Shown here: one piece after another, positions 14,413 to 23,842 of the stretch | How the letters are laid out: the number at the start of each line of letters is the position of its first letter | Position numbering within the stretch: the stretch's first letter is position 1 | Assembly (NCBI GenBank): GCA_944349335.1 | Contig: CALVMW010000001.1 | Span: 16,309-80,308 of the forward strand | Origin: an uncultured Bacilli bacterium | GTDB lineage: Bacteria > Bacillota_I > Bacilli_A > RFN20 > CAG-288 | Direction: 5' to 3' | Length of the DNA stretch: 64,000 nt | Notes under the pieces: model-generated | Database searches by the model: none | Told to the model about the DNA's origin: nothing | What the model saw: only the letters and a program-made list of their open reading frames with translations | Made by a program: the position numbers and the translations under genes

Positions 14413-16382
14413 TGAAAGAAAATACCTTTGCTGAAATTAATAAAAAAGCTGATATCGTTAAAGTTGTTTCTTATTATTTAGGGAATCTTGTTAAACATGG
14501 AAAAGAATATTTAGCAATTTGTCCGTTTCACCATGATACTCACCCTTCTATGCACGTCAATCCAGAAAAGAATATCTATAAATGTTTTTCCTGTGGTGAA
14601 GGCGGACAACCTATCACATTTGTCAAAAATTATGCCAAGCTAAGTTATACTGAGGCCTTAAAAAAGGTTTGTGAAATCTGCTCTATTCCTGTTCCTAAAG
14701 ATTTACTTGAGAAAAAAATTGTTGATGAAAAATATTTAAAGTTTGAAAAGGAATTTCAAGCTTTAGATTTCCTGACTAAATATTATGAATTAGCTTTAAA
14801 ATCAAAAGATGGTGAAGCTGCAAGAGAATACTTACATAGGCGCGGTTTAGATGATAAGACGATCGCTCACTTTAAATTAGGCTATTCTCCTAAAGATAAA
14901 AAAGCAGCTATTGCAAGTTTAAAACAGGCTGGTTTTACTATCGATGTTTTAGAGAAAGCGGGAATTCTTTCACCCTCCTCTTTAGAAGATCGTTATTCCT
15001 CACGATTGATGTTTCCAATTTCTGATCTGTCAGGGCATACTATCGCATATTCTGGTCGTGTTTTAACGGATGAGAAACCTAAGTATATCAATTATCCGGA
15101 AACTTCACTTTTTAATAAAAGCCAGATTCTTTATCATATTGATGAAGCACTTAAAACTACAAAGGCTGATGGTTACCTTTATATTGTTGAAGGCTATATG
15201 GATGCTATCGCTCTTTATCGAGCAAAAATAAACTCTGTCGTTGCTTTAATGGGTACTGCTTTAACAGAAGAGCACGCTAGTTTATTTAAAAAGCTTAATG
15301 TTGAAATAAGGTTATTATTAGATAGCGATGAGCCTGGTCAACTAGGAATGGAAAGAGCTCTACCAATTTTAAATAAGCAGAATATTCGTGTTCGTTTTGT
15401 TAAACCATATCAAAAAGCTAAAGACTCGGATGAATATTTAAAATTATTTGGTGCTGATAAACTTGCTAAAAGAGTAAAAGCGACTTATGATCCATTTCTC
15501 TTCTTATTATTTAGAGCCTTAAAAGGTAGAAAAATTCTTATAAATAGTGATGAGATAAATAATTTTTTATCTCTTAGTCAACCATATTATGCAAAGTTAA
15601 GCTTAATTGAAAAGAATAAAGATGCTGAAATATTTGCTAAGATTTGTCAAATAAGTTCATTAGATGACGCTAAAAATATTTTAAATAATACTAAATCTAC
15701 AATAGTTTCAACTTCCGATAATTATCCTGCAAAGTATCAAAAAACGAAGCTAGAGGAAATAATTGATTACGGTGTTAATCTTGTCGATGAGTATCAAAAA
15801 CCTCAGTTAGAGAAAACTTTAGTTGATAGAGGAATATCTATTTTTGAACTAGATAAAGATCATGCAAGTATGTTTAGAGATGAAATGTATGTCTTATTGA
15901 TGATTCCTCGAGCTTCAGATGCTTATTTTTTATGGGTAAAGGAAAGAGGCTTTTTCTCGCATGTCGGGTTTGACAATTTTGTTAAATCGATAGGTAATTT
16001 TTATATTCATGATATGAAAAAGACTTCACTCAGTGATTCAGACTATGATGCTTTAAATAATATGTTAGCTCAAGAAGAAGTAAACTTTGACGACGATGAC
16101 GCCTTTGATTTAGACGGAATTGTTGAAGATGAAAAGATCGACGTCAATGATAGTGAAAGAGAATATCTTTTGGAAATATTAAATTTTTTAAAGAGATTCC
16201 CTGCTGAAAAATATGATGCAAAATATTTCCAAGGAAGGATAAAAGTTCTTGAAATTAAAAGAGAGCTTCTCGCTTTTATTGATGATATCAAAATTAGAAA
16301 AAATGGTATTTATAGCGATGAAGATTTTGTTAAAAAAGTAAGATTAGAAAAGCGCTTAAAAGAAGCAAAATCAAGTTTATAA
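14412..16382 (+). CDS. dnaG: DNA primase DnaG
   Basis: 656 residues. N-terminal CHC2 zinc ribbon CPFHHDTHPS...KCFSCGEGG, catalytic core with SDLSGHTIAYSGRVL, and TOPRIM with YIVEGYMDAIAL (catalytic Glu) and LLLDSDEPG (metal-binding DxD). The C-terminal helicase-interacting part (from about 430) is poorly conserved, acidic around 545-570, and ends in a helical region. Makes RNA primers for the replication fork. ATG 14412 overlaps the glyQS stop (TGATG); an upstream TTG is less likely. The stop codon lies in a perfect 16-bp palindrome that also touches the rpoD promoter. dnaG-rpoD is the classical macromolecular synthesis arrangement. Confidence 0.96.
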   Translation: MKENTFAEINKKADIVKVVSYYLGNLVKHGKEYLAICPFHHDTHPSMHVNPEKNIYKCFSCGEGGQPITFVKNYAKLSYTEALKKVCEICSIPVPKDLLEKKIVDEKYLKFEKEFQALDFLTKYYELALKSKDGEAAREYLHRRGLDDKTIAHFKLGYSPKDKKAAIASLKQAGFTIDVLEKAGILSPSSLEDRYSSRLMFPISDLSGHTIAYSGRVLTDEKPKYINYPETSLFNKSQILYHIDEALKTTKADGYLYIVEGYMDAIALYRAKINSVVALMGTALTEEHASLFKKLNVEIRLLLDSDEPGQLGMERALPILNKQNIRVRFVKPYQKAKDSDEYLKLFGADKLAKRVKATYDPFLFLLFRALKGRKILINSDEINNFLSLSQPYYAKLSLIEKNKDAEIFAKICQISSLDDAKNILNNTKSTIVSTSDNYPAKYQKTKLEEIIDYGVNLVDEYQKPQLEKTLVDRGISIFELDKDHASMFRDEMYVLLMIPRASDAYFLWVKERGFFSHVGFDNFVKSIGNFYIHDMKKTSLSDSDYDALNNMLAQEEVNFDDDDAFDLDGIVEDEKIDVNDSEREYLLEILNFLKRFPAEKYDAKYFQGRIKVLEIKRELLAFIDDIKIRKNGIYSDEDFVKKVRLEKRLKEAKSSL

Positions 16383-16412
16383 ACTTGAAAATAAGGTTTT
16401 TTTGTCTATAAT
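16372..16412 (+). promoter_or_regulatory. rpoD promoter with overlapping perfect palindrome
   Basis: TTGAAA (16385-16390), 16-bp spacer, TATAAT (16407-16412) in the short dnaG-rpoD gap. A perfect 16-bp palindrome CAAGTTTATAAACTTG (16372-16387) contains the dnaG stop codon and ends inside the -35 box. It could be an operator or a weak transcript-end hairpin. The promoter is seen; regulation is inferred. Confidence 0.65.
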
Positions 16413-16430
16413 TTCATGGAGGTAATATAA

Positions 16431-18023
16431 ATGAGTGTAACTAAAACATCAAAGAGTAAGAAAACAAATATAAAAAAAGAAAAAGAAACTAAAAAATCTT
16501 CTGATAAAAAGATAGCTACACAGTCTAGTAAAAAGAGTAAAAGCGCCCCCAAAGAAGAAAAGAAAGATGTTTCTGTAAAGAAAACAGCTTCTAAAGCTAA
16601 ATCACATAAGGAATCAGAAAAAACTGCTGTTAAATCTTCAAAAAAAGCTGAAATTAAAACTAATAAAAAGGTTTCAAATAAAGCAGCAGATAAAAAAGTT
16701 GTAAAAGCTGAGCCTAAGAAAACTGTGGAATCTAAAAAGGTAACTAAGAAGAGTAAAGAGGCTGAAAGTAAAAAAGCGACTGCTCCTAAATCTAAGAAAG
16801 TTGAAAAAGAAGTAGTCGAAGCTCTTGAAACGAAGGAAACTAAAAAGTCTAAGAAAAATAGTGTTCCTAAGACAGTCGGTGAATTAGCTTCTACTACTTA
16901 TAATTTGATGGGTTTAGATGATATTAAAGCTAAATTATTAGAAGATAGTAAAAGCGGAGTAAAAGTTACTACCGAGACTATTTCTCAGCTCACTAAGCAT
17001 TTATCATTATCAGATGATGATTTTGATGAACTTTTAGTTTATCTTCACGAGCATGATGTCATTGAGGATAATGACGATGATGTTTTGATCGATGATCAAG
17101 ATTCTGAAGTTGTCACAGATGATGACGATGACTTTGAAGATGAAGAGATAGTTGATTATACTGCAGCAACCGATATTAAAAATGCTGACCCTGTAAAACA
17201 ATATCTTCATGCTATCGGTGCCTATCAAGTTTTAAAGGATAAGAATGAAGAGGTCGAATTAGCTAAAAGAATTAAAGAAGGTGATAGCGATGCTAAGGAC
17301 GAACTTATCCAATGTAATTTAAAACTTGTTGTATCTATTGCAAAACATTATGTTAATCGCGGAATGGACTTTTTAGATCTTATTCAAGAAGGTAACCTCG
17401 GATTGATGAAAGCTGTCGATAAATTTGATTTTGAAAGAGGATTTAAATTTTCAACTTATGCCACTTGGTGGATTAGACAAGCTATCACTCGTGCTTTAGC
17501 TGACCAAGCAAGAACTATACGTATACCTGTTCACATGGTTGAAACTATCAATAAAATCACCCGTGCAAGCCGTAAACTTACTCAAGAATTAAATAGAGAC
17601 CCGACTGCTGAAGAGATCGCTGAAGAGTTAAAAAAGAGCTCAAATACTATTTTGACAGGTTCCAAGATTCGCGATATTCAACAGATGGCTTTAGACCCTC
17701 TTTCACTTGAGAAACCAGTTGGTGAAGAGGATGATTCACATATCGGTGACTTTGTTGTCGATAAAGATAATTTATCGCCTGTCGAATATGCTAATCAATC
17801 TATGCTCGCCGATAGGATCGATAAAGAATTATCCCAACTTACTGATCGTGAGGAAAGAGTTATCCGTTTACGTTACGGTTTAGATGATGGTAGAAATCAT
17901 ACTTTAGAAGAAGTTGGAAAAGAATTTAATGTTACTAGAGAACGTATTCGTCAGATTGAATCTAAAGCCATGTCTAAATTGCGTAAGAAGCATAAGAAAG
18001 TATTATTTGAAGATTATTTATGA
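16431..18023 (+). CDS. rpoD: Primary RNA polymerase sigma factor (sigma-70/RpoD) with long lysine-rich N-terminal tail
   Basis: 530 residues. The first 142 or so are a low-complexity Lys/Ser/Ala/Thr/Glu tail (I count about 51 lysines). Next come a sigma-1.1-like helical/acidic region (150-250), region 1.2 ([15 protein letters not shown]), region 2 with [18 protein letters not shown] and [17 protein letters not shown] (melting aromatics present), regions 3.0/3.1 ([13 protein letters not shown]), and region 4 with [12 protein letters not shown] and [12 protein letters not shown] helix-turn-helix. All promoter-contact elements are intact, consistent with TTGACA/TATAAT-like promoters seen here. 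Strong Shine-Dalgarno (GGAGG) precedes the ATG. It overlaps trmK by 4 bases. Confidence 0.96.
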   Translation: MSVTKTSKSKKTNIKKEKETKKSSDKKIATQSSKKSKSAPKEEKKDVSVKKTASKAKSHKESEKTAVKSSKKAEIKTNKKVSNKAADKKVVKAEPKKTVESKKVTKKSKEAESKKATAPKSKKVEKEVVEALETKETKKSKKNSVPKTVGELASTTYNLMGLDDIKAKLLEDSKSGVKVTTETISQLTKHLSLSDDDFDELLVYLHEHDVIEDNDDDVLIDDQDSEVVTDDDDDFEDEEIVDYTAATDIKNADPVKQYLHAIGAYQVLKDKNEEVELAKRIKEGDSDAKDELIQCNLKLVVSIAKHYVNRGMDFLDLIQEGNLGLMKAVDKFDFERGFKFSTYATWWIRQAITRALADQARTIRIPVHMVETINKITRASRKLTQELNRDPTAEEIAEELKKSSNTILTGSKIRDIQQMALDPLSLEKPVGEEDDSHIGDFVVDKDNLSPVEYANQSMLADRIDKELSQLTDREERVIRLRYGLDDGRNHTLEEVGKEFNVTRERIRQIESKAMSKLRKKHKKVLFEDYL

Positions 18024-18649
18024 GTAAGTTATCTTTTCGCTTAAACTATGCTCTATCTCTAAAAAAAGGTAATGTTTTTCTAGATGTCGGTTCTGATCAT
18101 GCTCTTTTAGCTTTAGCCTTAGAAGAAGAAGGTAAAGTTTATGCGAGCGAAAATAAAATCGGTCCCTACTCGACTCTTGTAAATACTTTAAAGAGGAATG
18201 GTTCAAATGTCATTCCTCTTTTTCTTGATGGTATTAAAGATATTCCTGACGATATCGAATGTGTTTATATTCTCGGTATGGGTGGGAGAACGATCGAAAA
18301 AATTTTAAAAGAAGGTGAAGAAAAATTAAAAAAGATAAAATATTTAATAATTTCTCCACAATCAGATTTTTATCTACCTATTACTTTTCTTTATAATCAC
18401 GGATTTATCGATGAAGAAGGGACATATATTTTTGAGAAACACTATTATCCAGTCTTGCGTTTTTCGCATTATGATAAAAGAATAGTTTATAATGATGATG
18501 AGAGTAAATATTCGATCAGTGCGATCAAAAATCGCGATGGTGGTTTAAAAAATTTGCTCTTAACTAAACTTGCTCTTTTTGAAAAAATTGGTGAAGATAA
18601 AGAAAACGAAATATTAGAATTAAGAAGGTTATTAAAATTATGGAATTAG
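18020..18649 (+). CDS. trmK: tRNA (adenine22-N1)-methyltransferase TrmK
   Basis: 209-residue Rossmann-fold methyltransferase (YqfN family) making m1A22 in tRNA. SAM motif [15 protein letters not shown], followed by YASENKIGP (acidic ribose-binding turn) and the family block [14 protein letters not shown] and [20 protein letters not shown]. Length is typical. Located directly after rpoD and before nif3 as in Bacillus (sigA-yqfN-yqfO). It overlaps both neighbours by 4 and 10 bases. Confidence 0.92.
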   Translation: MSKLSFRLNYALSLKKGNVFLDVGSDHALLALALEEEGKVYASENKIGPYSTLVNTLKRNGSNVIPLFLDGIKDIPDDIECVYILGMGGRTIEKILKEGEEKLKKIKYLIISPQSDFYLPITFLYNHGFIDEEGTYIFEKHYYPVLRFSHYDKRIVYNDDESKYSISAIKNRDGGLKNLLLTKLALFEKIGEDKENEILELRRLLKLWN

Positions 18650-19410
18650 GGAAATTTATTAGAAGTCTAGGTAGAATTTATCCTAAAAGAAACCAGGAAG
18701 AATGGGATTATTCTGGGTATCAAGCTGGTGAGAAGGACTTTAAAAGAGAAGTTAAGAAAGTTCTGCTCGTTTTAGATTTCTATGAAGATGTCGATAAAAT
18801 AATTGCTCGTGAAAAACCTGATTTAGTTTTAACACATCATCCTTTTATCTTTGGAAGAAAAAAAGATGTTTTACTATCTGATGAAAAGAAGAAAGAACTA
18901 TATGAAAAGGTGATGAACACTTACCCGTTTCCAATATATTCTTTTCATACTAATTATGATCGCTCTAATGGTGGTATGAACGATGTGATGATAAAGATGT
19001 TAGGTATCGATGAGTATGAAGTAGCTAGTGATACTTATATGCGCTTTGGTAAGTATAAAGAACCTAAAAAAATAGAAGAAGTGATCGATATTATAAAGAA
19101 AAACTTCAATTTAAATCATGTTTCTTATAATAAAGTTACTGAGAAAGTCAGATCTCTTGGTGTCATTGGTGGCTCTGGTTCTTCTTTCTTTTATGAGGCA
19201 TTAAAGTTAAATTTAGATTTATTTATTACTGGTGATTCATCTCATCATTCTCGTCTTGATATGAAAAGATATGGCCTAAATTTTATTGAGCTTCCTCATG
19301 AGTGTGAAGAACTTGCTTTCTTTATCGGGATGGAAAAAGCTATACGTTCTATTTCCTCCGATATTCAAATTAAAAGAGTGCCTTTACAAAAAAGTATGGA
19401 GATTATGTAA
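18640..19410 (+). CDS. Nif3-like dinuclear metal-centre protein (YqfO family, short form)
   Basis: 256 residues. Metal-binding motifs of the NIF3/GTP cyclohydrolase I type 2 family are present: VLTHHPFIF, FHTNYDRSNGGMNDVM, GDSSHHSRLDM and ELPHECEELAFF. It lacks the PII-like middle insertion of the long Bacillus YqfO. The biochemical role of the family is unresolved; hydrolase activity on unknown substrates is usually suggested. In operon with rpoD and trmK; the TAA stop overlaps the next ATG by one base. Confidence 0.9.
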   Translation: MELGKFIRSLGRIYPKRNQEEWDYSGYQAGEKDFKREVKKVLLVLDFYEDVDKIIAREKPDLVLTHHPFIFGRKKDVLLSDEKKKELYEKVMNTYPFPIYSFHTNYDRSNGGMNDVMIKMLGIDEYEVASDTYMRFGKYKEPKKIEEVIDIIKKNFNLNHVSYNKVTEKVRSLGVIGGSGSSFFYEALKLNLDLFITGDSSHHSRLDMKRYGLNFIELPHECEELAFFIGMEKAIRSISSDIQIKRVPLQKSMEIM

Positions 19411-20225
19411 TGGAGAGTGAAAATAATATTTCTCAGTTTATAAGTGAACATCCAACATTAAGTAAGGAAGATACTTTAAATAAAATAAAAGAATATCAAC
19501 TAACTAAAGATATCAATATCCGTAATGAGATAGTAGAAGGTAATCTCGCTTTAGTTAAGATGGTTGTAAATGAATTAAGAAAAGATATTAATCTTCCAGC
19601 AAATGATATGTTTTTAGAGGGCACACACGGTTTAATTAAAGCGTGTGATGAATTTGATCCTACTAGAGATATCTCTTTTTCAACGATGGCGACAGTCTAT
19701 ATTAGAAATGCTATTTTGAGCTATCTCAGCACTACTTCACGCATGATTAAAATTCCTAATTATATAATTACTAAAATTAAAAAAATTGAAAAAGCTAAAG
19801 ATGAATGGCTAAAAGAACATGGTAAAGCCCCTAATATTGAGGATATTTATACTAAATTAAACGGTGAATATAAAAAGGACGATATCGCTAATGTTTTAAA
19901 TTATGCAAACTCGGTTTTATCTCTAGATACAATCACGGAAAATCTTAACGAGAATGATAACAATAATACTGTTGACGATTATTTAAAGTCTGATACTCCC
20001 TCACCCTCTGATATCGCTAAGCAAGAAGAGAAAGAAAAAGCTTTTGAACAATGTTTACTTTCTTTACCTGAAAGAGAAAGAGATATACTTTTATCTCATA
20101 ATATAGATGGCAGTAAGGTCACTTTAAAAGATTTAGCGGATAAGTATCATATTTCCATTGAAAGAGTAAGACAGATAGAAAGAAGTACGATTGAAAAAAT
20201 TAAAGAACAATTATCAATTTACTGA
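19410..20225 (+). CDS. Second sigma-70-family factor (alternative sigma)
   Basis: 271 residues. Region 2: NLALVKMVVNELRK, then EGTHGLIKACDEFDPTRD, then FSTMATVYIRNAILSYL; region 3: IKIPNYIITKIKKIEKAKDEW; region 4: LPERERDILLSHNIDG and SIERVRQIERSTIEKI. Region 1 is short (about 40 residues). The region 2.3 Trp-Trp pair of the primary factor (ATWWIRQ) is here Val-Tyr (ATVYIRN), so promoter melting and -10 recognition should differ. It lies four genes after dnaG in the rpoD operon, which is unusual. It does not match SigB, SigF/G or SigH features I know. The 3' end overlaps the convergent ispH gene by 12 bases. Confidence 0.85.
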   Translation: MESENNISQFISEHPTLSKEDTLNKIKEYQLTKDINIRNEIVEGNLALVKMVVNELRKDINLPANDMFLEGTHGLIKACDEFDPTRDISFSTMATVYIRNAILSYLSTTSRMIKIPNYIITKIKKIEKAKDEWLKEHGKAPNIEDIYTKLNGEYKKDDIANVLNYANSVLSLDTITENLNENDNNNTVDDYLKSDTPSPSDIAKQEEKEKAFEQCLLSLPERERDILLSHNIDGSKVTLKDLADKYHISIERVRQIERSTIEKIKEQLSIY

Positions 20226-21035
20226 TAACTGATTATAGATATTTAATACTTTTTCCTTGCTAGCGCTTGTTGACGAAACTAAATAATAATCGTACCCTTC
20301 TTTTCTTATGGAGTCATCATACTCATTTATTATGAGAATTTGATGATTATTAAACCGTTTTTTAAGAGTATTATAAATTTCATTCGCATTTGAAGAAAGT
20401 TTATCACCTATAACAAGAATTAAAGAGTTATGTGGATCAGTATTTTCTAAAAATGTAATCGCTTCTTTTATTCGTTTTTTATAAAGAGGACAGATATCTA
20501 ATGAATCGTATGAAATATTAAAAGTTTTTAAAATATTTTTTAAGGTGGAAAATTTATCTTCAGAAATAGTAGTTTGTGGAACTAAAAAGTATGATTTGTT
20601 TTTATCTAAATCGCTTACTACTTTTTGATAATCATCATTTTGATCAATTAAAATAGATGTTGGAAAATTACTTAAAAAGCCTTTAGTTTCTTGATGGTCT
20701 TTTTTACCAAAATAAAGTATATTATTTTTATTTTTAAGAAATTCCAGACGTTTTTTAATTAAGGGACAGGTCGCATCAACTACTTTAAATCCTTTATTTA
20801 AAAAATATGCTTCCTCTTCTAAGGTATGTCCGTGCGCTGATAAAACAATAGTGCCTTCTTTTTCACCATTATAGATGGATGCTTTACATTCCTTCATTAA
20901 AACTTCATTTTCATAAATGTTATGAATCAAAGGATGAGTAAGAAAAAGCGGAAAAGATGCGCTAGCTTTTTTTAAGATTTTGATGGCTTCATCAACTCCA
21001 AAACAAAATCCAAAATCAGAAATAATTTTAACCAT
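20214..21035 (-). CDS. ispH: 4-hydroxy-3-methylbut-2-enyl diphosphate reductase IspH
   Basis: 273 residues; last enzyme of the MEP pathway, reducing HMBPP to IPP and DMAPP with a [4Fe-4S] cluster. The three cluster cysteines are visible in GFCFGV, DATCPL and LDICPLYKKR; substrate-site blocks include FLTHPLIHN, AHGHT, KKDHQETKG (catalytic Glu kept), PQTTIS and KLSSNANEI. Somewhat short but complete. Monocistronic on the - strand, overlapping the second sigma gene tail-to-tail. There is no Shine-Dalgarno; a TAAACT -10-like hexamer (21042-21047) ends 6 bases before the ATG, so the mRNA may have little or no leader. Confidence 0.93.
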   Translation of the reverse strand: MVKIISDFGFCFGVDEAIKILKKASASFPLFLTHPLIHNIYENEVLMKECKASIYNGEKEGTIVLSAHGHTLEEEAYFLNKGFKVVDATCPLIKKRLEFLKNKNNILYFGKKDHQETKGFLSNFPTSILIDQNDDYQKVVSDLDKNKSYFLVPQTTISEDKFSTLKNILKTFNISYDSLDICPLYKKRIKEAITFLENTDPHNSLILVIGDKLSSNANEIYNTLKKRFNNHQILIINEYDDSIRKEGYDYYLVSSTSASKEKVLNIYNQLSVN

Positions 21036-21067
21036 AACAAAAGTTTACCATAGAATGGTTAAATAGA

Positions 21068-21076
21068 TGATATAAT
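21068..21076 (+). promoter_or_regulatory. Extended -10 promoter for apt-rel
   Basis: TGATATAAT (21068-21076) is a consensus extended -10 (TGnTATAAT); no good -35 is present at 16-18 bp. Start expected near 21083, leaving about 12 bases before the apt ATG with Shine-Dalgarno GAGGG. Confidence 0.65.
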
Positions 21077-21094
21077 TTATTGAGGGAAATAAAT

Positions 21095-21604
21095 ATGGAT
21101 TATTCAAAATATATAGCTGTTACGCCTGACTTTCCAAAAAAGGGCATTTCATTTAAGGACATCTCACCATTATTAAGAGATAGTGAAGCTTTTCATTCTT
21201 GTATCGATGATATGGCTAAGTTAGCTAGTGAATTTAAACCTGACATCATCGTCGGACCTGAGTCTCGCGCTTTTATTTTTGGGGCTGCTTTAGCTTATAA
21301 GATGAATGTTGGATTTGTCATGGCTAGAAAAGGTGGAAAACTTCCAGGTGTTGTTTATCAGATCACCTATCAGTTAGAGTATGGAACAGCGACGATCGCT
21401 ATTCCTAAAGATTCTTTTAAACCGGGACAAAGAGTTCTTTTAGTTGACGATTTATTAGCTACTGGCGGTACTTTTGTCGCTTTAAAAGAACTAGTTCAGA
21501 TGGCTAATGGAAATCCAGTCGGTTGCGTCACATTGATCGAGTTAAAAGATCTCGATGGTGAAAAGAATATCGGCTTAAAATGCTCTTCTCTTTTAAAACT
21601 TTAA
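21095..21604 (+). CDS. apt: Adenine phosphoribosyltransferase
   Basis: 169 residues. Converts adenine and PRPP to AMP. Contains FPKKGISFKDISPLL, GPESRAFIFGAALAY, KGGKLPG and the PRPP-binding loop VLLVDDLLATGGT, all diagnostic. ATG 21095 follows GAGGGA; an in-frame TTG at 21080 is part of the Shine-Dalgarno region and was rejected. Followed one base later by rel, the conserved apt-rel pairing. Links purine salvage to MtnN, which releases adenine elsewhere in this window. Confidence 0.95.
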   Translation: MDYSKYIAVTPDFPKKGISFKDISPLLRDSEAFHSCIDDMAKLASEFKPDIIVGPESRAFIFGAALAYKMNVGFVMARKGGKLPGVVYQITYQLEYGTATIAIPKDSFKPGQRVLLVDDLLATGGTFVALKELVQMANGNPVGCVTLIELKDLDGEKNIGLKCSSLLKL

Positions 21605-21605
21605 G

Positions 21606-23810
21606 ATGAAAGTAATAAATGAAGTCTATACTTTTGATCGCTTAAAAGAAGAATATTCGAAGTATATTAAAAATACTGACGATCAAAAACTTATCGAAAA
21701 TGCCTATATCTTTGCTAGAGATAGGCACGAAGGTCAAATGCGTAAATCTGGTGATCCATATATTACGCATTGTATTGCTGTCGGATATATTCTCGCTTCT
21801 TTAGGAGCAGGTCCGAAGACTATTTGTGCTGGCTTACTACACGACACGATTGAAGATACTGATACTACAAAGGAAGAAATAGCGACTAAGTTTGGTGATG
21901 ACGTTGCTAATTTAGTAGAGGCATTAACTAAAGTTACGAGACTTTCTGATTATAAAAATGTCGAGTTTACTGCAGAAAATCACCGTAAAATTTTTGTTGC
22001 TATGGCTAAAGATGTAAGGGCGATTATCATCAAGTTAGCTGATAGGTTACACAATATGCGCACCTTGCAATACCAGCCAAGTGAAAAACAGAAGAGAATC
22101 GCTAAAGAAACTCTTGAAGTCTACGCTCCTATCGCTCATCGTCTAGGTATATTTTCGGTGCAGACGGAATTAGAAGATCTCTCACTATATTATTTAGAGA
22201 CTGAAAAATATTTAGCTATTGAAAAACATATTGAAACTCTTTATTCCGATGCTCAATCTTCTTTAGATTCGTTAAAGAATCAATTGATTTCAATATTGAC
22301 CCCTACTCATATACCCTTTAAAATTTCTGACCGCGTTAAATCTGTTTACTCAATCTATAAAAAGATGTATCAAAAACATTATAATTTTGATCAGATTTAC
22401 GACATAATGGCTTTAAGAATAATCACCGAAAGTGAACAAAATTGCTATGAGATTCTCGGCTATGTTCACGCTACTTTTAAGCCTGTTCCTGGACGATTTA
22501 AAGATTATATCGCTATGCCTAAAGCTAATCTTTATCAATCCCTTCATACAACTATTGTTACAGATAGTGGTAATTTTTTTGAGATACAGATACGAACTGA
22601 AAAGATGGATGAATTAGCTGAATCTGGTGTTGCGGCACATTGGCGTTATAAAGAAGGATCAAGTTATGATCCGAAAAAAGAGCAAGTTGAAATTGAAAAC
22701 CAATTGCATTGGTTTAAAGATTTCGTTTTCACTTCTGATGAGGAGGAAGGGCAAAATAAGAGTGCTAAAGAATACATCGATGCTCTCTCTCATGATATTT
22801 TTGAAGCTAATGTCTATGTTTTTACCCCTAAAGGAAATGTCATTTGTCTTCCTTCAGGTTCAACTCCGATAGATTTTGCTTATCGCATTCATTCTGATAT
22901 AGGTGACCATCTTTCTGGTGCGAGAGTTAATTCGTTATTAGTTCCTATCACTACTGCTTTAAAAACTGGCGATATTGTTGAAGTTATCACTTCTAAAAAT
23001 GCTTCGCCTAATAGTGAATGGTTAAATATTGCTAAAACTAATTTTGCGAGAAACAAGATCAGAAAGTATTTAGTTAAATCTAATGCTGATTACTCGAAGA
23101 TAGAAGAAGTTAAAAAAGGTCGCAATTATCTTAGTGAATATATAAAAGAAAAGAAACTTAATACTGATATCAACAAATTATTATCAAAAAGAGTTTTAGA
23201 TCAATTTAAATGTTCTACTTTAGATGATATTTTGTCTTTACTAGCTAATAGAACGATTTCTCCTGCTCAGATTATTGAAGCTAGCAATGTTCAAGTATCT
23301 CCTATCAGTGAGGAGAGCTTGACGAAAAAGATAAATTCTTCGAAGATAAAAAAGAATGTTTTAAATACCGTAGTTTTAGAGAATGGCGATCCTGTTTTAA
23401 CTACTCTTGCTTCTTGCTGCATGCCTTTAAAAGGTGATGAGATTATCGGCTTTGTAACAACTGGGCAAGGAGTAAAAGTTCATAGGACAAATTGTCCTAA
23501 TATTAAAAAGCTTCAAGATACTTCAAGGCTTATTAATGTAAAATGGAATGAAAATGCTGTTTCACGTGAATACATAGTCGATTTAGCGATTCAAGCTAAT
23601 GATAGAGAAGGTCTACTAATGGACTTATTAAATACGCTTAAAAATGCCAATGCTAAACTATATAACGTCAATGCAAAATATCATCCTTCTAATAATACTA
23701 CTACTATTTTAGTTTCTATAGCTTGCCGCGATTTAGAGAGTTTGAATCATTATTCTAATATCATTATGCAAGTTAAATCAATTTTCCAAATTGATAGAGT
23801 TATTCATTAG
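21606..23810 (+). CDS. rel: Bifunctional (p)ppGpp synthetase/hydrolase Rel
   Basis: 734 residues, full-length RelA/SpoT homologue. HD hydrolase domain with KSGDPYITHCIAV, LLHDTIEDTD and ADRLHNMRTL, all catalytic positions kept; synthetase with YDIMALRII and RFKDYIAMPKANLYQSLHT (Gram-positive RFKD type), then EIQIRTEKMDELAESG; TGS domain VYVFTPKGNVICLPSGSTP; helical region; zinc-finger block LASCCMPLKGDEIIGF...HRTNCPN; C-terminal ACT domain. Makes and degrades the alarmone in the stringent response. Translated with apt. Both active sites look functional. Confidence 0.96.
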   Translation: MKVINEVYTFDRLKEEYSKYIKNTDDQKLIENAYIFARDRHEGQMRKSGDPYITHCIAVGYILASLGAGPKTICAGLLHDTIEDTDTTKEEIATKFGDDVANLVEALTKVTRLSDYKNVEFTAENHRKIFVAMAKDVRAIIIKLADRLHNMRTLQYQPSEKQKRIAKETLEVYAPIAHRLGIFSVQTELEDLSLYYLETEKYLAIEKHIETLYSDAQSSLDSLKNQLISILTPTHIPFKISDRVKSVYSIYKKMYQKHYNFDQIYDIMALRIITESEQNCYEILGYVHATFKPVPGRFKDYIAMPKANLYQSLHTTIVTDSGNFFEIQIRTEKMDELAESGVAAHWRYKEGSSYDPKKEQVEIENQLHWFKDFVFTSDEEEGQNKSAKEYIDALSHDIFEANVYVFTPKGNVICLPSGSTPIDFAYRIHSDIGDHLSGARVNSLLVPITTALKTGDIVEVITSKNASPNSEWLNIAKTNFARNKIRKYLVKSNADYSKIEEVKKGRNYLSEYIKEKKLNTDINKLLSKRVLDQFKCSTLDDILSLLANRTISPAQIIEASNVQVSPISEESLTKKINSSKIKKNVLNTVVLENGDPVLTTLASCCMPLKGDEIIGFVTTGQGVKVHRTNCPNIKKLQDTSRLINVKWNENAVSREYIVDLAIQANDREGLLMDLLNTLKNANAKLYNVNAKYHPSNNTTTILVSIACRDLESLNHYSNIIMQVKSIFQIDRVIH

Positions 23811-23842
23811 ATTATTGTAAAATATATGTTTGAGGTTTTGAT

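Noticed and set aside
16372..16403. Intrinsic terminator after dnaG
   Set aside because: The palindrome has a very weak A/T stem and the T run is too far away; it overlaps the rpoD promoter, so a regulatory reading is preferred.
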